Below are positions 33,527-42,217 of a stretch of 60,060 nt of DNA, piece by piece. Location: contig JAEZQK010000084.1 of the NCBI GenBank assembly GCA_023413135.1, positions 1 through 60,060 on the forward strand, given 5' to 3'. Below the pieces are notes generated by a model, which worked only from the letters and a program-made list of their open reading frames with translations, had not been told where the DNA came from and did no database searches. The position numbers were made by a program, and so were the translations under genes. This DNA comes from Bacillota bacterium (GTDB lineage Bacteria > Bacillota > Clostridia > Christensenellales > Aristaeellaceae). The first letter of the stretch is position 1. The number at the start of each line of letters is the position of its first letter.

Positions 33527-35458
33527 TTACGTCATCCTGCCTGATTTCACAAGGAGATATTTTTCTTCGCTTAAAAGCTCGCAGCCTTTGTTTGCTTTAG
33601 CTTCCTTGTCTCCCGTAAAGAGCGCATAGCCATTTTGGCGGACTGTGAAAACGCCAGTGCCCTTTGTATAAGCGGCTACTGCCTGGGAATAAAGCTTTGA
33701 TGCGTCAAGCGAGACCTGCCCCGAATAGGTGATTTCGTTTCCCTGTATCGTCATTTCATCCAGGGTGGCATGCATCACATTCAGATCGTAGGTGGCCCGG
33801 CCCGCCATGTTGGCGGGCACGGTCAGCGTATAGGCAAGCATCGGCTCCAGAAGCTCCGTTCCGGCATCTAAAAGCGCACGGATGACCGCTACGGGCGCGA
33901 CGTTCCTGTAGTCGGCGGGCGTGCTGGTCACAGAGCTATACTCCGCCCATAGCAGCGTGATTTTGGCATCGGTAACTTCCCAGCCGTACAGGCCGTGTCG
34001 AAGGCTATTTAGCAAACCTTCCCGCACGGCATTTTGAAAGGACGTATACAGGTACCCATAGTTTACCTTCGTTTCGTACTGTATGCCAGAGCCCTGTGGG
34101 AGTGGCTCAATGGTGATGCCGATGGCTGCCTGGAAGGGTGTTTCGCCCCAAAGTACATTGCCTGTGCCTAAGCGGGCCGGGAGCTCGCGAAAGATCGTTT
34201 GCGGCTCCTCAAGCGTTATGCAGAGGTTATAGCGTTCGTACGTAAGCAGCCGCAGGATCTCCATTTGCACCTGGCCAAATACCTTCAATTCCAGCGCGCC
34301 TGTCTGTTCGTTTTTGCCCATGTTCAGCAACGGGTCTTCCATGCAAAGCTTAAGCAGCGCCTCCAGGAGCTTTGGGCGCGGGACGGCATCATCTGCGCAT
34401 ACGCGTGTAAGCAAAAGCGGCTCGGCGATGCTCAATTCCTTAATCGGCGGCAAGGTTTGCCCAAGAACACTGCCAACCTTTAGGCCTTCATAGCCTGGGA
34501 TGACGGCAATATCACCGCAGCCGACTGCATCCGTTCCCTTGAGTTCGCCCATATCGGGCGAGAAAAGCTGGGTGATGCGGAAGGGTTCATCCGACCCATA
34601 CAAGGCAACCATCCTGCGCATGGCGATGGCGCCGCCATACACCCGCAGGTAGCAGATTCGTCCATACCGTTCATGAAATTCCAGCTTATATACAATCGCG
34701 CACAGAGGGTCGCCGCTCCTTTCCGCTTGTGGCAGTTCCGTTGCGATGGCATCCAGCAAAGCCGGTATGCCTAGCTCCGTGAGGGCGACACCCGCGTATA
34801 TGGGGTATACGGCGCATTTTTTGACGGCGCGCAGATATGCATCCGAAAGCTGATTATGCGGGATTGGCTTATCCTCCATGTACAGGACGGCAATCATGTC
34901 ATCCGCCTGAAAAAGCTGCTCCATAACGCCTACGCAGGCTTCCAGCGGGAGCGTTTCTACGCTCACGTCTCTGCCTGCACCCGTGATCCTCTGGCGCGGC
35001 AAAACAGCTTCCGTAAGCTGGGTTTTGATCTGTGAGATCACATCGAACGCATCTGCGCCCAGCCGGTCCAGCTTGTTGATGAAAAAAAGCGTTGGTATCC
35101 GAAGCTTTTGAAGCGCATGAAAAAGCACAGCCGTTTGGGATTGCACGCCCTCCCGGGCGGACACGACAAGCACCGCCGCGTCCAATACCGCAAGGGAGCG
35201 CTCTACCTCCGCGATGAAATCCACATGACCCGGCGTATCGAGTATATTGACTTTAACGTTCTTATACCTAAGCGACACCGTCGCCGCCCGGACCGTTATA
35301 CCCCGCTCCCGCTCAATGCGCAGCGAATCCGTAACCGTATTGCCATGATCGACCCGGCCAAGCTTAAGTACTGCGCCGGCCGTATGCAAAAGAGACTCGG
35401 TGACTGTTGTCTTGCCCGCATCCACATGGGCCAGAATGCCCAAATTGATGATGTTCAA
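33527..35458 (-). CDS. Tet(M)-family ribosomal protection protein (divergent)
   Basis: A 643-residue EF-G-like GTPase, nearly the length of Tet(M) (639). G-domain motifs: AHVDAGKTT (10-18), ERGIT (51-55), DTPGH (74-78) and NKLD (128-131). The domain IV loop that enters the ribosomal decoding centre reads SSVTSTPADYR (508-518), against SPVSTPADFR in Tet(M). It is one residue longer and lacks the proline at position 509. Family members free the ribosome of tetracycline. With this loop the drug range or even the role may differ. The start is TTG 35458, with GGAGG 6 bases upstream, which aligns the N-terminus with Tet(M). The leader peptide and hairpin upstream suggest drug-responsive attenuation. 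Confidence 0.85.
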   Translation of the reverse strand: MNIINLGILAHVDAGKTTVTESLLHTAGAVLKLGRVDHGNTVTDSLRIERERGITVRAATVSLRYKNVKVNILDTPGHVDFIAEVERSLAVLDAAVLVVSAREGVQSQTAVLFHALQKLRIPTLFFINKLDRLGADAFDVISQIKTQLTEAVLPRQRITGAGRDVSVETLPLEACVGVMEQLFQADDMIAVLYMEDKPIPHNQLSDAYLRAVKKCAVYPIYAGVALTELGIPALLDAIATELPQAERSGDPLCAIVYKLEFHERYGRICYLRVYGGAIAMRRMVALYGSDEPFRITQLFSPDMGELKGTDAVGCGDIAVIPGYEGLKVGSVLGQTLPPIKELSIAEPLLLTRVCADDAVPRPKLLEALLKLCMEDPLLNMGKNEQTGALELKVFGQVQMEILRLLTYERYNLCITLEEPQTIFRELPARLGTGNVLWGETPFQAAIGITIEPLPQGSGIQYETKVNYGYLYTSFQNAVREGLLNSLRHGLYGWEVTDAKITLLWAEYSSVTSTPADYRNVAPVAVIRALLDAGTELLEPMLAYTLTVPANMAGRATYDLNVMHATLDEMTIQGNEITYSGQVSLDASKLYSQAVAAYTKGTGVFTVRQNGYALFTGDKEAKANKGCELLSEEKYLLVKSGRMT

Positions 35459-35477
35459 AAGCTGCCTCCATGCATGT

Positions 35478-35521
35478 AGGCTTATCGCCATGGAAGCATG
35501 CGCTGCTCGGCGGATAAGCCT
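35478..35521 (-). promoter_or_regulatory. Leader hairpin before the ribosomal protection gene
   Basis: AGGCTTATC at 35478-35486 pairs perfectly with GATAAGCCT at 35513-35521, and the stem can be extended by GCC/GGC with one bulge. It sits directly after the stop of the leader peptide and 20 bases before the TTG start. No T-run follows. A role in attenuation or translation control is inferred from known tet leaders. Confidence 0.6.
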
Positions 35522-35560
35522 TTATTTAAAGATACCTGCTCCGATCATCGTGTTTTTCAT
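35522..35560 (-). CDS. Leader peptide of the ribosomal protection gene (12 residues)
   Basis: A 12-codon frame, MKNTMIGAGIFK, starts at ATG 35560 behind GGAAGGG and ends with TAA, at the foot of the leader hairpin. The promoter is 40 bases upstream. Ribosome pausing on such peptides is a known way to regulate ribosomal protection genes. The peptide sequence is seen; its function is inferred. Confidence 0.6.
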   Translation of the reverse strand: MKNTMIGAGIFK

Positions 35561-35599
35561 ATGTTACCATCCCTTCCGCCGAAGCTATGATATGTGACC

Positions 35600-35628
35600 A
35601 TTGTAGCGTATTTTATGCTTTGTGGCAA
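35600..35628 (-). promoter_or_regulatory. Promoter of the ribosomal protection gene
   Basis: On the minus strand TTGCCA and TACAAT are exactly 17 bases apart. The expected start of transcription is about 30 bases before the leader peptide. Confidence 0.78.
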
Positions 35629-35655
35629 TATGTACCAGCGCTATTTCCTGATATA

Positions 35656-35702
35656 TTAAAAAGCAGGCAGGATCTCCTTTTTGAAAAGGAGCCTGCCTGC
35701 TT
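35656..35702 (-). terminator. Terminator after the 77-residue protein gene
   Basis: A long hairpin (35661-35702), whose arms pair over about 19 positions with one mismatch, runs into GCTTTTTAATA on the minus strand. Confidence 0.88.
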
Positions 35703-35721
35703 CACAGGTGTGGGTTGATGT

Positions 35722-35955
35722 TCATTGGAGATAAAACCCCGGCACGCCGTCGTGCAGGCTCTTGACGGTATGCTCGATGCGCCGCTTGGCATCATCCCCG
35801 TCCACGCCGCTTTCCACGTAATGCAGCACCCGTTTCTTTTCTTCAGGGGACAATCCTCCAAACCGGTCAAACGCCAATTGGTCCCCCATGAGCAGCATAC
35901 CAAGCCCAATGGGCATATCGCTGCCTGCTCCCGTGCCGTTTGTATTGCTTTGCAT
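35722..35955 (-). CDS. Small soluble protein of unknown function (77 residues)
   Basis: I do not recognise a named family. The sequence has a Gly/Asn-rich start, then MPIGLGMLLMGDQ and a helical part, FDRFGGLSPEEKKRVLHYVES. This recalls small clostridial proteins with an MPxGLGMxLAxN start and a short helical body, also of unknown function. ATG 35955 lies 9 bases after AGGAG; a second ATG two codons upstream is too close to it. The frame stays open to 36105, but without a signal. It is a single-gene unit with its own terminator and a candidate promoter about 180 bases upstream. Confidence 0.55.
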   Translation of the reverse strand: MQSNTNGTGAGSDMPIGLGMLLMGDQLAFDRFGGLSPEEKKRVLHYVESGVDGDDAKRRIEHTVKSLHDGVPGFYLQ

Positions 35956-36139
35956 CCGCATCCGCTCCTTTTCCGTGATATCAGCATTCTTTCCAGACGA
36001 ATGATGTTTGATTCGGTGCTGGCTGCTTTGTGAAGGATCATAGATGGTGCGCAAGGCAATCAAAGAGATTCCGCCGTGCAATGGCTTTTGCTTCCGTTTC
36101 GTCATATACTGCTGATAGTAAGCCGACGCCTTCGCTTAT

Positions 36140-36168
36140 TTCATATGATAGCGAAATCCCGCCGGCAA
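36140..36168 (-). promoter_or_regulatory. Candidate promoter for the 77-residue protein gene
   Basis: On the minus strand TTGCCG and TATGAA are 17 bases apart. The leader would be about 180 bases long. Confidence 0.4.
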
Positions 36169-36191
36169 AAGTGGAAAGGCTCTTGTGATTC

Positions 36192-37163
36192 ATGATTCAT
36201 GCCGCTATCATCGGGTGCGGAACCGTCGCGCCCGTACATGCTTATGCTCTTGCGCAGCTTCAAGGTGTCAGGCTGGTTGCCTGTGCGGATATCGATCCTG
36301 AGCGCGCCGGAAATATGGCGCGGGAATATGGCCTTCATGCGTATGACTCCATGGAGAGTCTGCTTGAAAACGAGCAGGTGGACGTGGTGCATCTTTGCAC
36401 GCCGCATTATTTGCATGTTCCCATGGCGCAATTGGCCGCCTCACGCAATAAGCATGTGTTCACCGAAAAACCACCGGCTATCGACCGAACACAGTGGGCG
36501 GCGCTTGTGGAGGCAGCCCGGAAGGTTCGCGTCGGCGTATGCTTCCAAAACAGGTACAATGGCAGCGTTATAAAGCTAAAGGAACTGCTGACGTGTGGAG
36601 ACCTGGGGAAGGTGCTGGGCGCGCGGGCCTTTGTTACATGGTCAAGAAACAAGGAATACTATACGGACAGCGGTTGGCGGGGCAAACAAAGCACGGAGGG
36701 CGGCGGCGCGCTGATCAACCAGGCGATCCACACGCTGGATCTGATGGTATATCTGCTGGGAAGGCCCGAAAATGTTGCTGCCACGTTGTCAAACCGTCAT
36801 TTGAAGGGCATCATTGATGTGGAGGACACCGTGGAAGCCTATATGACTTTTCACGGTGCTCCCGGTCTTTTTTATGCCACCACCGCCTATAGCGTCAATT
36901 CGCCCGTTTTTTTGGAGATCGATTGTGAAAACGCCGTGGTGCGCATGGAAAAGGAATCGCTGCACATGCTTTGGAGAGACGGAAGAGAAGAGCGAATGGA
37001 ATTTGGGCATGGTCTTCCCCTATCCAAGGATTACTGGGGGGCGGCGCATGTGCCATGCATCCGGGACTTTTATAATGCGCTGGAGAATGGGCGCGATGTG
37101 CCCATCGGCCCTATGCAGGTACAGGATACCGTTGATACGATGTTCTCCATATATGGGAAATAG
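36192..37163 (+). CDS. Gfo/Idh/MocA-family sugar oxidoreductase
   Basis: A 323-residue NAD(P)-dependent dehydrogenase. The Rossmann site is IIGCGTVAPVH (about 6-16), followed by ACADIDPERA. The family motif TEKPPAIDR (usually EKP) supplies the conserved Lys. GGGALINQAIHTLDLMVYLLG in the C-terminal domain carries the catalytic His. Such enzymes oxidise, reduce or epimerise sugars. The start at 36192 has GGAAAGG upstream. It precedes a GH88 hydrolase gene by about 90 bases on the same strand, which suggests that both act on the same uronate-containing material. Confidence 0.88.
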   Translation: MIHAAIIGCGTVAPVHAYALAQLQGVRLVACADIDPERAGNMAREYGLHAYDSMESLLENEQVDVVHLCTPHYLHVPMAQLAASRNKHVFTEKPPAIDRTQWAALVEAARKVRVGVCFQNRYNGSVIKLKELLTCGDLGKVLGARAFVTWSRNKEYYTDSGWRGKQSTEGGGALINQAIHTLDLMVYLLGRPENVAATLSNRHLKGIIDVEDTVEAYMTFHGAPGLFYATTAYSVNSPVFLEIDCENAVVRMEKESLHMLWRDGREERMEFGHGLPLSKDYWGAAHVPCIRDFYNALENGRDVPIGPMQVQDTVDTMFSIYGK

Positions 37164-37251
37164 GAAAGGCATACCTTCGGCCTGTTTGCTGAATTGATCC
37201 GGGGAATCCGGGTGAATAGAAATAATACATAAACAGGAAGGACGTTTTGGG

Positions 37252-38424
37252 ATGAACCAGTACCCGGTTGACAAGTCCACCGTTCAGTGGGCAACGAAAG
37301 TGCTTCAAAAAATGGATGACAAGATGCGCTACGGCGTGAAAAAAGCACAGGAAATCACAGGCATCCCCTATACTGTGGAGGGAGGCCAGTGGGTTTCCAA
37401 GGGAATCGCTTGGTGGACCAATGGCTTCTGGCCGGCCGAAATGTGGCAGATGTATCTGGAAACCGGGGATGATTCCTACCTTAAGGAGGCCGAACGAGCC
37501 GAAAAGCTGATGGACGAGGCGCTGCGCGATGTTTTGGCGCTGCACCATGACGTGGGCTTCATGTGGCTGATCAATAGCGGTGTGCATTACGCCATTGACG
37601 GGAACAAGGAAAGCCTTACCCGGGTGCTGTTTTGCGCCAACATGCTGGCGGGCAGGTACAATCCCAACGGCTTTATCCGCGCCTGGAACGGCAAGGGACA
37701 GGTGGGCTGGGCTATCATTGACTGCATGATGAACCTGCCGCTTTTGTATTTTGCCAGTGAATATACGGGAGATCCGCGTTATAAGCTGATCGCGGTGAAT
37801 CATGCGCACACCGTGCAGCGCTGCTTTATCCGGGAAGATGGTTCCTCCCACCACATCGTGTGCTTTGATCCCGAAACGGGCAAGGTGGTGGACACGCCCA
37901 CCGGGCAGGGGTACGCGCCCGGATCAAGCTGGTCCCGCGGCCAGGCTTGGGCGCTGTATGGCTTTATGCTGAGCCATGTGTATACGGGGGATGAATCGTT
38001 CCTGCGCACAGCCCGAGGCGTAGCAAACTATTTCCTTGCGAACTTGCCGGAGGATTCTATTCCCCCGGTGGACTTCAAGCAGCCCGCCGAACCAGCGGTC
38101 AAGGACAACTGCGCCGGCGGCATTGCCGCCTGCGGACTTATGGAACTGGCTAATGCTCTGGGTGACGATCCGGCGGCGGAAGGCTATAGGAGCGCAGCTA
38201 TCCGTATGCTTCGTGCCATGGATGAAAAATGCTCCGACTGGACGCATGATACCCCGGCCATCCTGACCATGTGTACGTCGGCTTATCACGAAACGCCGGG
38301 CCATCATATCGCCATGAACTATGGCGACTATTTCTTCATTGAAGCCGTACGCAGGCTGAAGGGGGAAGAGCGGCTTCTCTGGCGGCCGCTGCTCAAAAAA
38401 GGCGAACCCATGCGGGTGGAATGA
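37252..38424 (+). CDS. Glycoside hydrolase family 88 (unsaturated glucuronyl hydrolase)
   Basis: A 390-residue (alpha/alpha)6-barrel enzyme without signal peptide. GH88 enzymes cleave the unsaturated uronic acid that polysaccharide lyases leave at the non-reducing end. Key positions seen: HHDVGFMW with Asp100 and IIDCMMNLPLL with Asp157, matching the two essential aspartates of the family, and the GSSWSRGQAWALYGF motif typical of GH88/GH105. AGGAAGGA precedes the ATG. It converges on the transporter operon at 38498-42048, which may import the unsaturated disaccharides. GH105 is the main alternative; the length and the GxxWSRGQAW motif fit GH88 better. Confidence 0.9.
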   Translation: MNQYPVDKSTVQWATKVLQKMDDKMRYGVKKAQEITGIPYTVEGGQWVSKGIAWWTNGFWPAEMWQMYLETGDDSYLKEAERAEKLMDEALRDVLALHHDVGFMWLINSGVHYAIDGNKESLTRVLFCANMLAGRYNPNGFIRAWNGKGQVGWAIIDCMMNLPLLYFASEYTGDPRYKLIAVNHAHTVQRCFIREDGSSHHIVCFDPETGKVVDTPTGQGYAPGSSWSRGQAWALYGFMLSHVYTGDESFLRTARGVANYFLANLPEDSIPPVDFKQPAEPAVKDNCAGGIAACGLMELANALGDDPAAEGYRSAAIRMLRAMDEKCSDWTHDTPAILTMCTSAYHETPGHHIAMNYGDYFFIEAVRRLKGEERLLWRPLLKKGEPMRVE

Positions 38425-38436
38425 AATCGGGAAATC

Positions 38437-38478
38437 AAAAACGGCGGGCGTCCTTGCTTCAAGGACACCCGCCGTTTT
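38437..38478. terminator. Bidirectional terminator between converging sugar genes
   Basis: AAAACGGCGGG...CCTT pairs with AAGG...CCCGCCGTTTT around a short loop, giving a stem flanked by A-run and T-run. It serves the GH88 gene on + and the permease gene on the minus strand. Confidence 0.88.
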
Positions 38479-38497
38479 CGTATTGCGCCGTTTGTCT

Positions 38498-39397
38498 TTA
38501 GCCTTTGACAGCGCCGATCATGACACCCTTGACAAAATACTTTTGCACGAAGGGATAGATTAGCAAAACAGGCACCGTGGAAATGACGATCGCGGCATAT
38601 TTGATGGTTTCCGCGAACTCGTTGATACGGTCTTCCGCGGATGCGGCGGCGTTTAGAATGTTGGAATTGGCGATCAGCACGCTGCGCAGCACATTTTGAA
38701 TAGGCAGATTTTCATTGTCCTTGATATAGATGGAGGCGGAAAACCAGCTATTCCAATGCGCGACGCCATAATACAAAAGCAGCACCGCGATGGTTGGCAT
38801 AATCAGCGGCAGTACGATTCGAAAGAGTACCACCAGATCGTTCGCGCCGTCGATGTGGGCTGATTCCGCCAAACTGTCGGGAACGGCTTCGATAGCGGTT
38901 TTGCAGATGATGGCATTGTATATGCTGATGGCGCCCGGAAGGATCAATGCCCAAAGCGTATTGTACAGCCCCAGGGATTGAACGTTCAAATAATTGGGAA
39001 TCATGCCGCCGTTAAAAAACATCGTGAACATAATAATCAGCATGATCGGCTTTTTGAACATGACATTCCGGGCAGCCAGAAAATACCCGCAAAATAGCGT
39101 CAAAAGAATGTTCAGGGGAAGTGCTATGGCCATAATGGTCAGGATATTCTTGTAACCGCTGGACAAAAGGGGATGCGTGAAGGCCAGGCGGTAGGCGGAG
39201 GTGTTCCAGCCCTGCGGAAAGAGCATAAAGCCGGGGTTCTGCAGAAGTTTGACATTCTCACTAACGGAGGCACAGAACACGTAATAGACCGGATACGCCG
39301 TTACAAGACAAAGCAATACGAGGAGAAGAACGTTGGTGACATTGAACACTTTCTCACCCGGGGTGTCGTATTGAATCGCACTTTTCTGTTTTGCCAT
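38498..39397 (-). CDS. Sugar ABC transporter permease (YtcP-like, CUT1)
   Basis: A 299-residue permease with six predicted helices, MFFNGGMIPNYLNVQSLG in the third-helix region, the EAA loop AESAHIDGAND and the C-terminal QKYFVKGVMIGAVKG. It is the last gene of its operon and ends 20 bases before a bidirectional terminator. The preceding LplB-like gene ends 17 bases upstream, and AGGGGAG serves as ribosome-binding site. No ATPase gene accompanies it. Confidence 0.92.
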   Translation of the reverse strand: MAKQKSAIQYDTPGEKVFNVTNVLLLVLLCLVTAYPVYYVFCASVSENVKLLQNPGFMLFPQGWNTSAYRLAFTHPLLSSGYKNILTIMAIALPLNILLTLFCGYFLAARNVMFKKPIMLIIMFTMFFNGGMIPNYLNVQSLGLYNTLWALILPGAISIYNAIICKTAIEAVPDSLAESAHIDGANDLVVLFRIVLPLIMPTIAVLLLYYGVAHWNSWFSASIYIKDNENLPIQNVLRSVLIANSNILNAAASAEDRINEFAETIKYAAIVISTVPVLLIYPFVQKYFVKGVMIGAVKG

Positions 39398-39414
39398 GTT
39401 CTCTCTCCCCTCCT

Positions 39415-40374
39415 TTAAAACAGCGCGGAATCGGTATATTTCTTGCTCAGCGTATTGGCTGCTATCAAAAAGAACACATTGACAACAGAATTGAACAAGC
39501 CCACGGCGGTGGCGTAGCTGTAATCCGCCTGCATGATGCCGCGCCGGTAAACGTAGGTGGAGATAACGTCTGCCACTTCATAGGTCGCCTCAGAATACAA
39601 AAGCAGGACCTTTTCAAATCCGACGTTGAGGACGCTGCCCATGCGCAGGATAAACAACACAGTGATCGTAGGCATCAGGCCGGGCAGGGTGATGTGCAGC
39701 ACCTGCTTGAAGCGTCCTGCACCGTCGATGCGGGCAGCTTCATACTGCTCCTGATCGATGCCAGAAAGCGCGGCCAGATAAATAATCGAATTCCATCCGA
39801 CAAATTGCCACAGGTCGGAAATGATATAAATGGGGTAAAAATAGCGCGGGTCTGTAAGCAGGTTTTGCCGTGGCGCGCCTAATGACACAAGGATATCGGC
39901 AAAGATGCCGTTATTCTGGCTATATATGCGTACCAGCGCACAACTGACGACCATAGATACAAAATACGGCATATAAGTGATGGTCTGCACTGTGCGTTTA
40001 AAGCTGTTTCGGCGCACCTCATTGAGCAAGAGCGCCAGGATGATCGGCAGCGGAAAGCCAAACAGAATATTGAGAAGGCTTATGGAAAGCGTATTGCGCA
40101 AAAGACGCCCGAAATACACGTCCCCAAAGAAATTCTCGAAATTTTGCAGTCCGACCCATTTGCTGCCCTCAATCCCCAGCCTGGGCCGGTAATTTTTGAA
40201 CGCGATGATCAACCCGTACATCGGCTTGTAAGCGAACAGCACCAATATGATAAGCACCGGTATGATCAAAAGATACTTATACTTGTTCAGCTTGTAATCC
40301 CTGGCGAGCCTATGCAAAAACCCGCGCTTATGCGCCGGGTATACTGCGACCGCAGGAGCTTTCGCCATATACAT
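39415..40374 (-). CDS. Sugar ABC transporter permease (LplB-like, CUT1)
   Basis: A 319-residue permease with six predicted helices behind a basic N-terminus. Landmarks: LIIPVLIILVLFAYKPMYGL (helix 1), NTLSISLLNILFGFPLP, ALLLNEVRR and the EAA loop EAARIDGAGRF in the last third. Two start codons, 40374 and 40368, share the GGAAGGA site; the second has the better spacing. It forms the channel with the YtcP-like protein encoded next. Confidence 0.92.
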   Translation of the reverse strand: MYMAKAPAVAVYPAHKRGFLHRLARDYKLNKYKYLLIIPVLIILVLFAYKPMYGLIIAFKNYRPRLGIEGSKWVGLQNFENFFGDVYFGRLLRNTLSISLLNILFGFPLPIILALLLNEVRRNSFKRTVQTITYMPYFVSMVVSCALVRIYSQNNGIFADILVSLGAPRQNLLTDPRYFYPIYIISDLWQFVGWNSIIYLAALSGIDQEQYEAARIDGAGRFKQVLHITLPGLMPTITVLFILRMGSVLNVGFEKVLLLYSEATYEVADVISTYVYRRGIMQADYSYATAVGLFNSVVNVFFLIAANTLSKKYTDSALF

Positions 40375-40470
40375 CGTTCCTTCCGTTTACAGTATCAAAA
40401 TGGGGGATCGCCTCAGGAAGAAGCGATCCCCGCCCATTTGCAATGGACCGTCAGGATTCCGCCCTTTAAG

Positions 40471-42048
40471 TTAGCGGGCCATGAAGCGGTCATACGCCGC
40501 CTGGCGGATCTCCAGCGCACGCTGAAGGCCCATATCATCCAGTTTCTTTAGATGGTTTTCCCAGTCAGCCTTTGTGGCTTCGCCGGTGATGAACTTGGCT
40601 GACATTTCCGGCACATAGGTGCCCAGGGAGGCTTCGATATTGGTGAGCTCGTCGCTTTCTTCCGCGGTCAGGGTCACGCCAGAGGGCATCTTGCCCTTGC
40701 CGGCGATTTCCTGGTTAGGATAGTACCACAGATCGTTGGCGGCAATGGATTCGGGGGTGTTCTTCATGTAAAGCAGCTTTGTGGCCTGTATGCAGCTGCC
40801 GCTCCAGGTCGAGCCGCCGTACTTGGAAATAGCGTCGTTGAGTCCGTCCGGGTCCTCGGTTACCAGGGGGAGATAAGCGGGTTCGCCCTTCTCGTCGTAA
40901 TCCCAGGTAACGCCTTGCTTACCAAAGTTCCAGTAAAGGTTGCCCTCGGGCGTATAGGCGTAGTCGAGCACGCGCAAGGCAGTTTCAATCTTATCTTCCG
41001 GACAGTCGCCGGAGATGACGGAAACGACCGAGCCGATACCCATGCCGCCAAATACCATGCTGATGGAACCATCATCCGCGGTGGGGTATTGCAGGCCCAC
41101 CCAGTTGGCGCCATTGCCGGCTTGGTCAGCTTCTTTGCGCCAGTTGGACAGCTGGCCCATGGAGGTATAGGAAATTCCCATCACGCCATTCAGAGCCTTG
41201 GTCTTGGCTTCGGTATCCTTGGTGGCAAACACGTCCTGATCGATAAGGCCGGCCGCCCACCACTCATTGAGCTTAAGCATGTAATTCAGCCAGCTCTCCT
41301 GCGCCATATCGAACTGCACTTTGCCATTGTCGTCGATATAGTAGCGGTAGGCACTACCGGCCTGGCCCGCCATGCCATGGGCGCCGAAAGCGCCGGCGAT
41401 GCCGCTGTCACGGAAGCGGGGATCCCAGGCGAAGGAGAAGGTGGCGCCGTACTTCTCTTTGAAAACCTTCAGAACGTTGTCCCAGTCCGAAATGGTTTTG
41501 GGCGCTTCCAGGCCGCATTCGTCCAGCCAATCCTGACGGATGACCGGGCCTTCATACGTATCATTCCAGCCGCCCGCCTCACGGAAGAAGCCAAAGCCGT
41601 AATACTGCCCGGCGTCCGTCTTCATCGCCTTGTCATAGGCCGGATTGCTCTTGAGGAACGCGTAATAGTTCGGCGCCCACTTCTCAAGGTAAGGCGTCAG
41701 ATCGAGAATCGTGCCCTCCTCAATATGGCGGGCCGCGTCGGTCATCAGATTGCCGAAAATAATGTCCGGCAGCGTTGTACCGGCCAACACCAGGTTCAAT
41801 GCTTGTCCGGCATCAGTGCCGGCGGTGCGAACCGACCAGTCGATGTTAACGCCGGTCATTTCGCTCAGGCCCTTGTGGAAGGGCGAGTCATTGGGGTTGG
41901 CATACGCGTCGTTAATATCACCGAAACCTTCGGCGGCATACCAGGTCAGGGTGACGCTGCCGTCCATCGGGTAAGCAAAACCTTCCGCGAAAGCGGCGGC
42001 GGGAATGAGCATTGCCAACGAGAGAAGCAGGCAAACCAGTTTTTTCAT
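40471..42048 (-). CDS. Sugar ABC transporter substrate-binding protein (LplA-like)
   Basis: A 525-residue extracellular binding protein. The signal peptide (KK, hydrophobic core, AAAFAEG) ends in an AxA site; the only cysteine is at residue 6, so there is no lipobox. The mature part shows LplA-like features, such as DIIFGNLMTDAARHIEEGTILDL and a VLDYAYTPEGNLYWNFGKQG stretch close to the C-terminal hinge. AAGGAG stands before ATG 42048. It heads the transport operon; the oxidoreductase/epimerase pair ends 170 bases upstream on the same strand, so all five genes may be one unit. Confidence 0.9.
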   Translation of the reverse strand: MKKLVCLLLSLAMLIPAAAFAEGFAYPMDGSVTLTWYAAEGFGDINDAYANPNDSPFHKGLSEMTGVNIDWSVRTAGTDAGQALNLVLAGTTLPDIIFGNLMTDAARHIEEGTILDLTPYLEKWAPNYYAFLKSNPAYDKAMKTDAGQYYGFGFFREAGGWNDTYEGPVIRQDWLDECGLEAPKTISDWDNVLKVFKEKYGATFSFAWDPRFRDSGIAGAFGAHGMAGQAGSAYRYYIDDNGKVQFDMAQESWLNYMLKLNEWWAAGLIDQDVFATKDTEAKTKALNGVMGISYTSMGQLSNWRKEADQAGNGANWVGLQYPTADDGSISMVFGGMGIGSVVSVISGDCPEDKIETALRVLDYAYTPEGNLYWNFGKQGVTWDYDEKGEPAYLPLVTEDPDGLNDAISKYGGSTWSGSCIQATKLLYMKNTPESIAANDLWYYPNQEIAGKGKMPSGVTLTAEESDELTNIEASLGTYVPEMSAKFITGEATKADWENHLKKLDDMGLQRALEIRQAAYDRFMAR

Positions 42049-42217
42049 ATCTGTTCAAGCTCCTTATCTTTTTTTCTTCAGCCCACATTTAGCTTGTCCT
42101 TAATATCCGACGCCCCGAAAATGATATGCTCCTCCTTTCTATAGGGACGAACAGCAAACACAATACCGCAGGACATACGCTTTGCGGTCTTATCGACAGC
42201 ACCTTATATGGTGCCTG

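Noticed and set aside
33527..35458. Elongation factor G as the identity of the GTPase
   Set aside because: The length, the STPADYR loop and the C-terminal region match ribosomal protection proteins better than EF-G.
42131..42138. An AAAGGAGG sequence on the minus strand with no start codon behind it
   Set aside because: No ATG, GTG or TTG at a usable distance opens a frame of any length; probably a relic of a deleted gene start.
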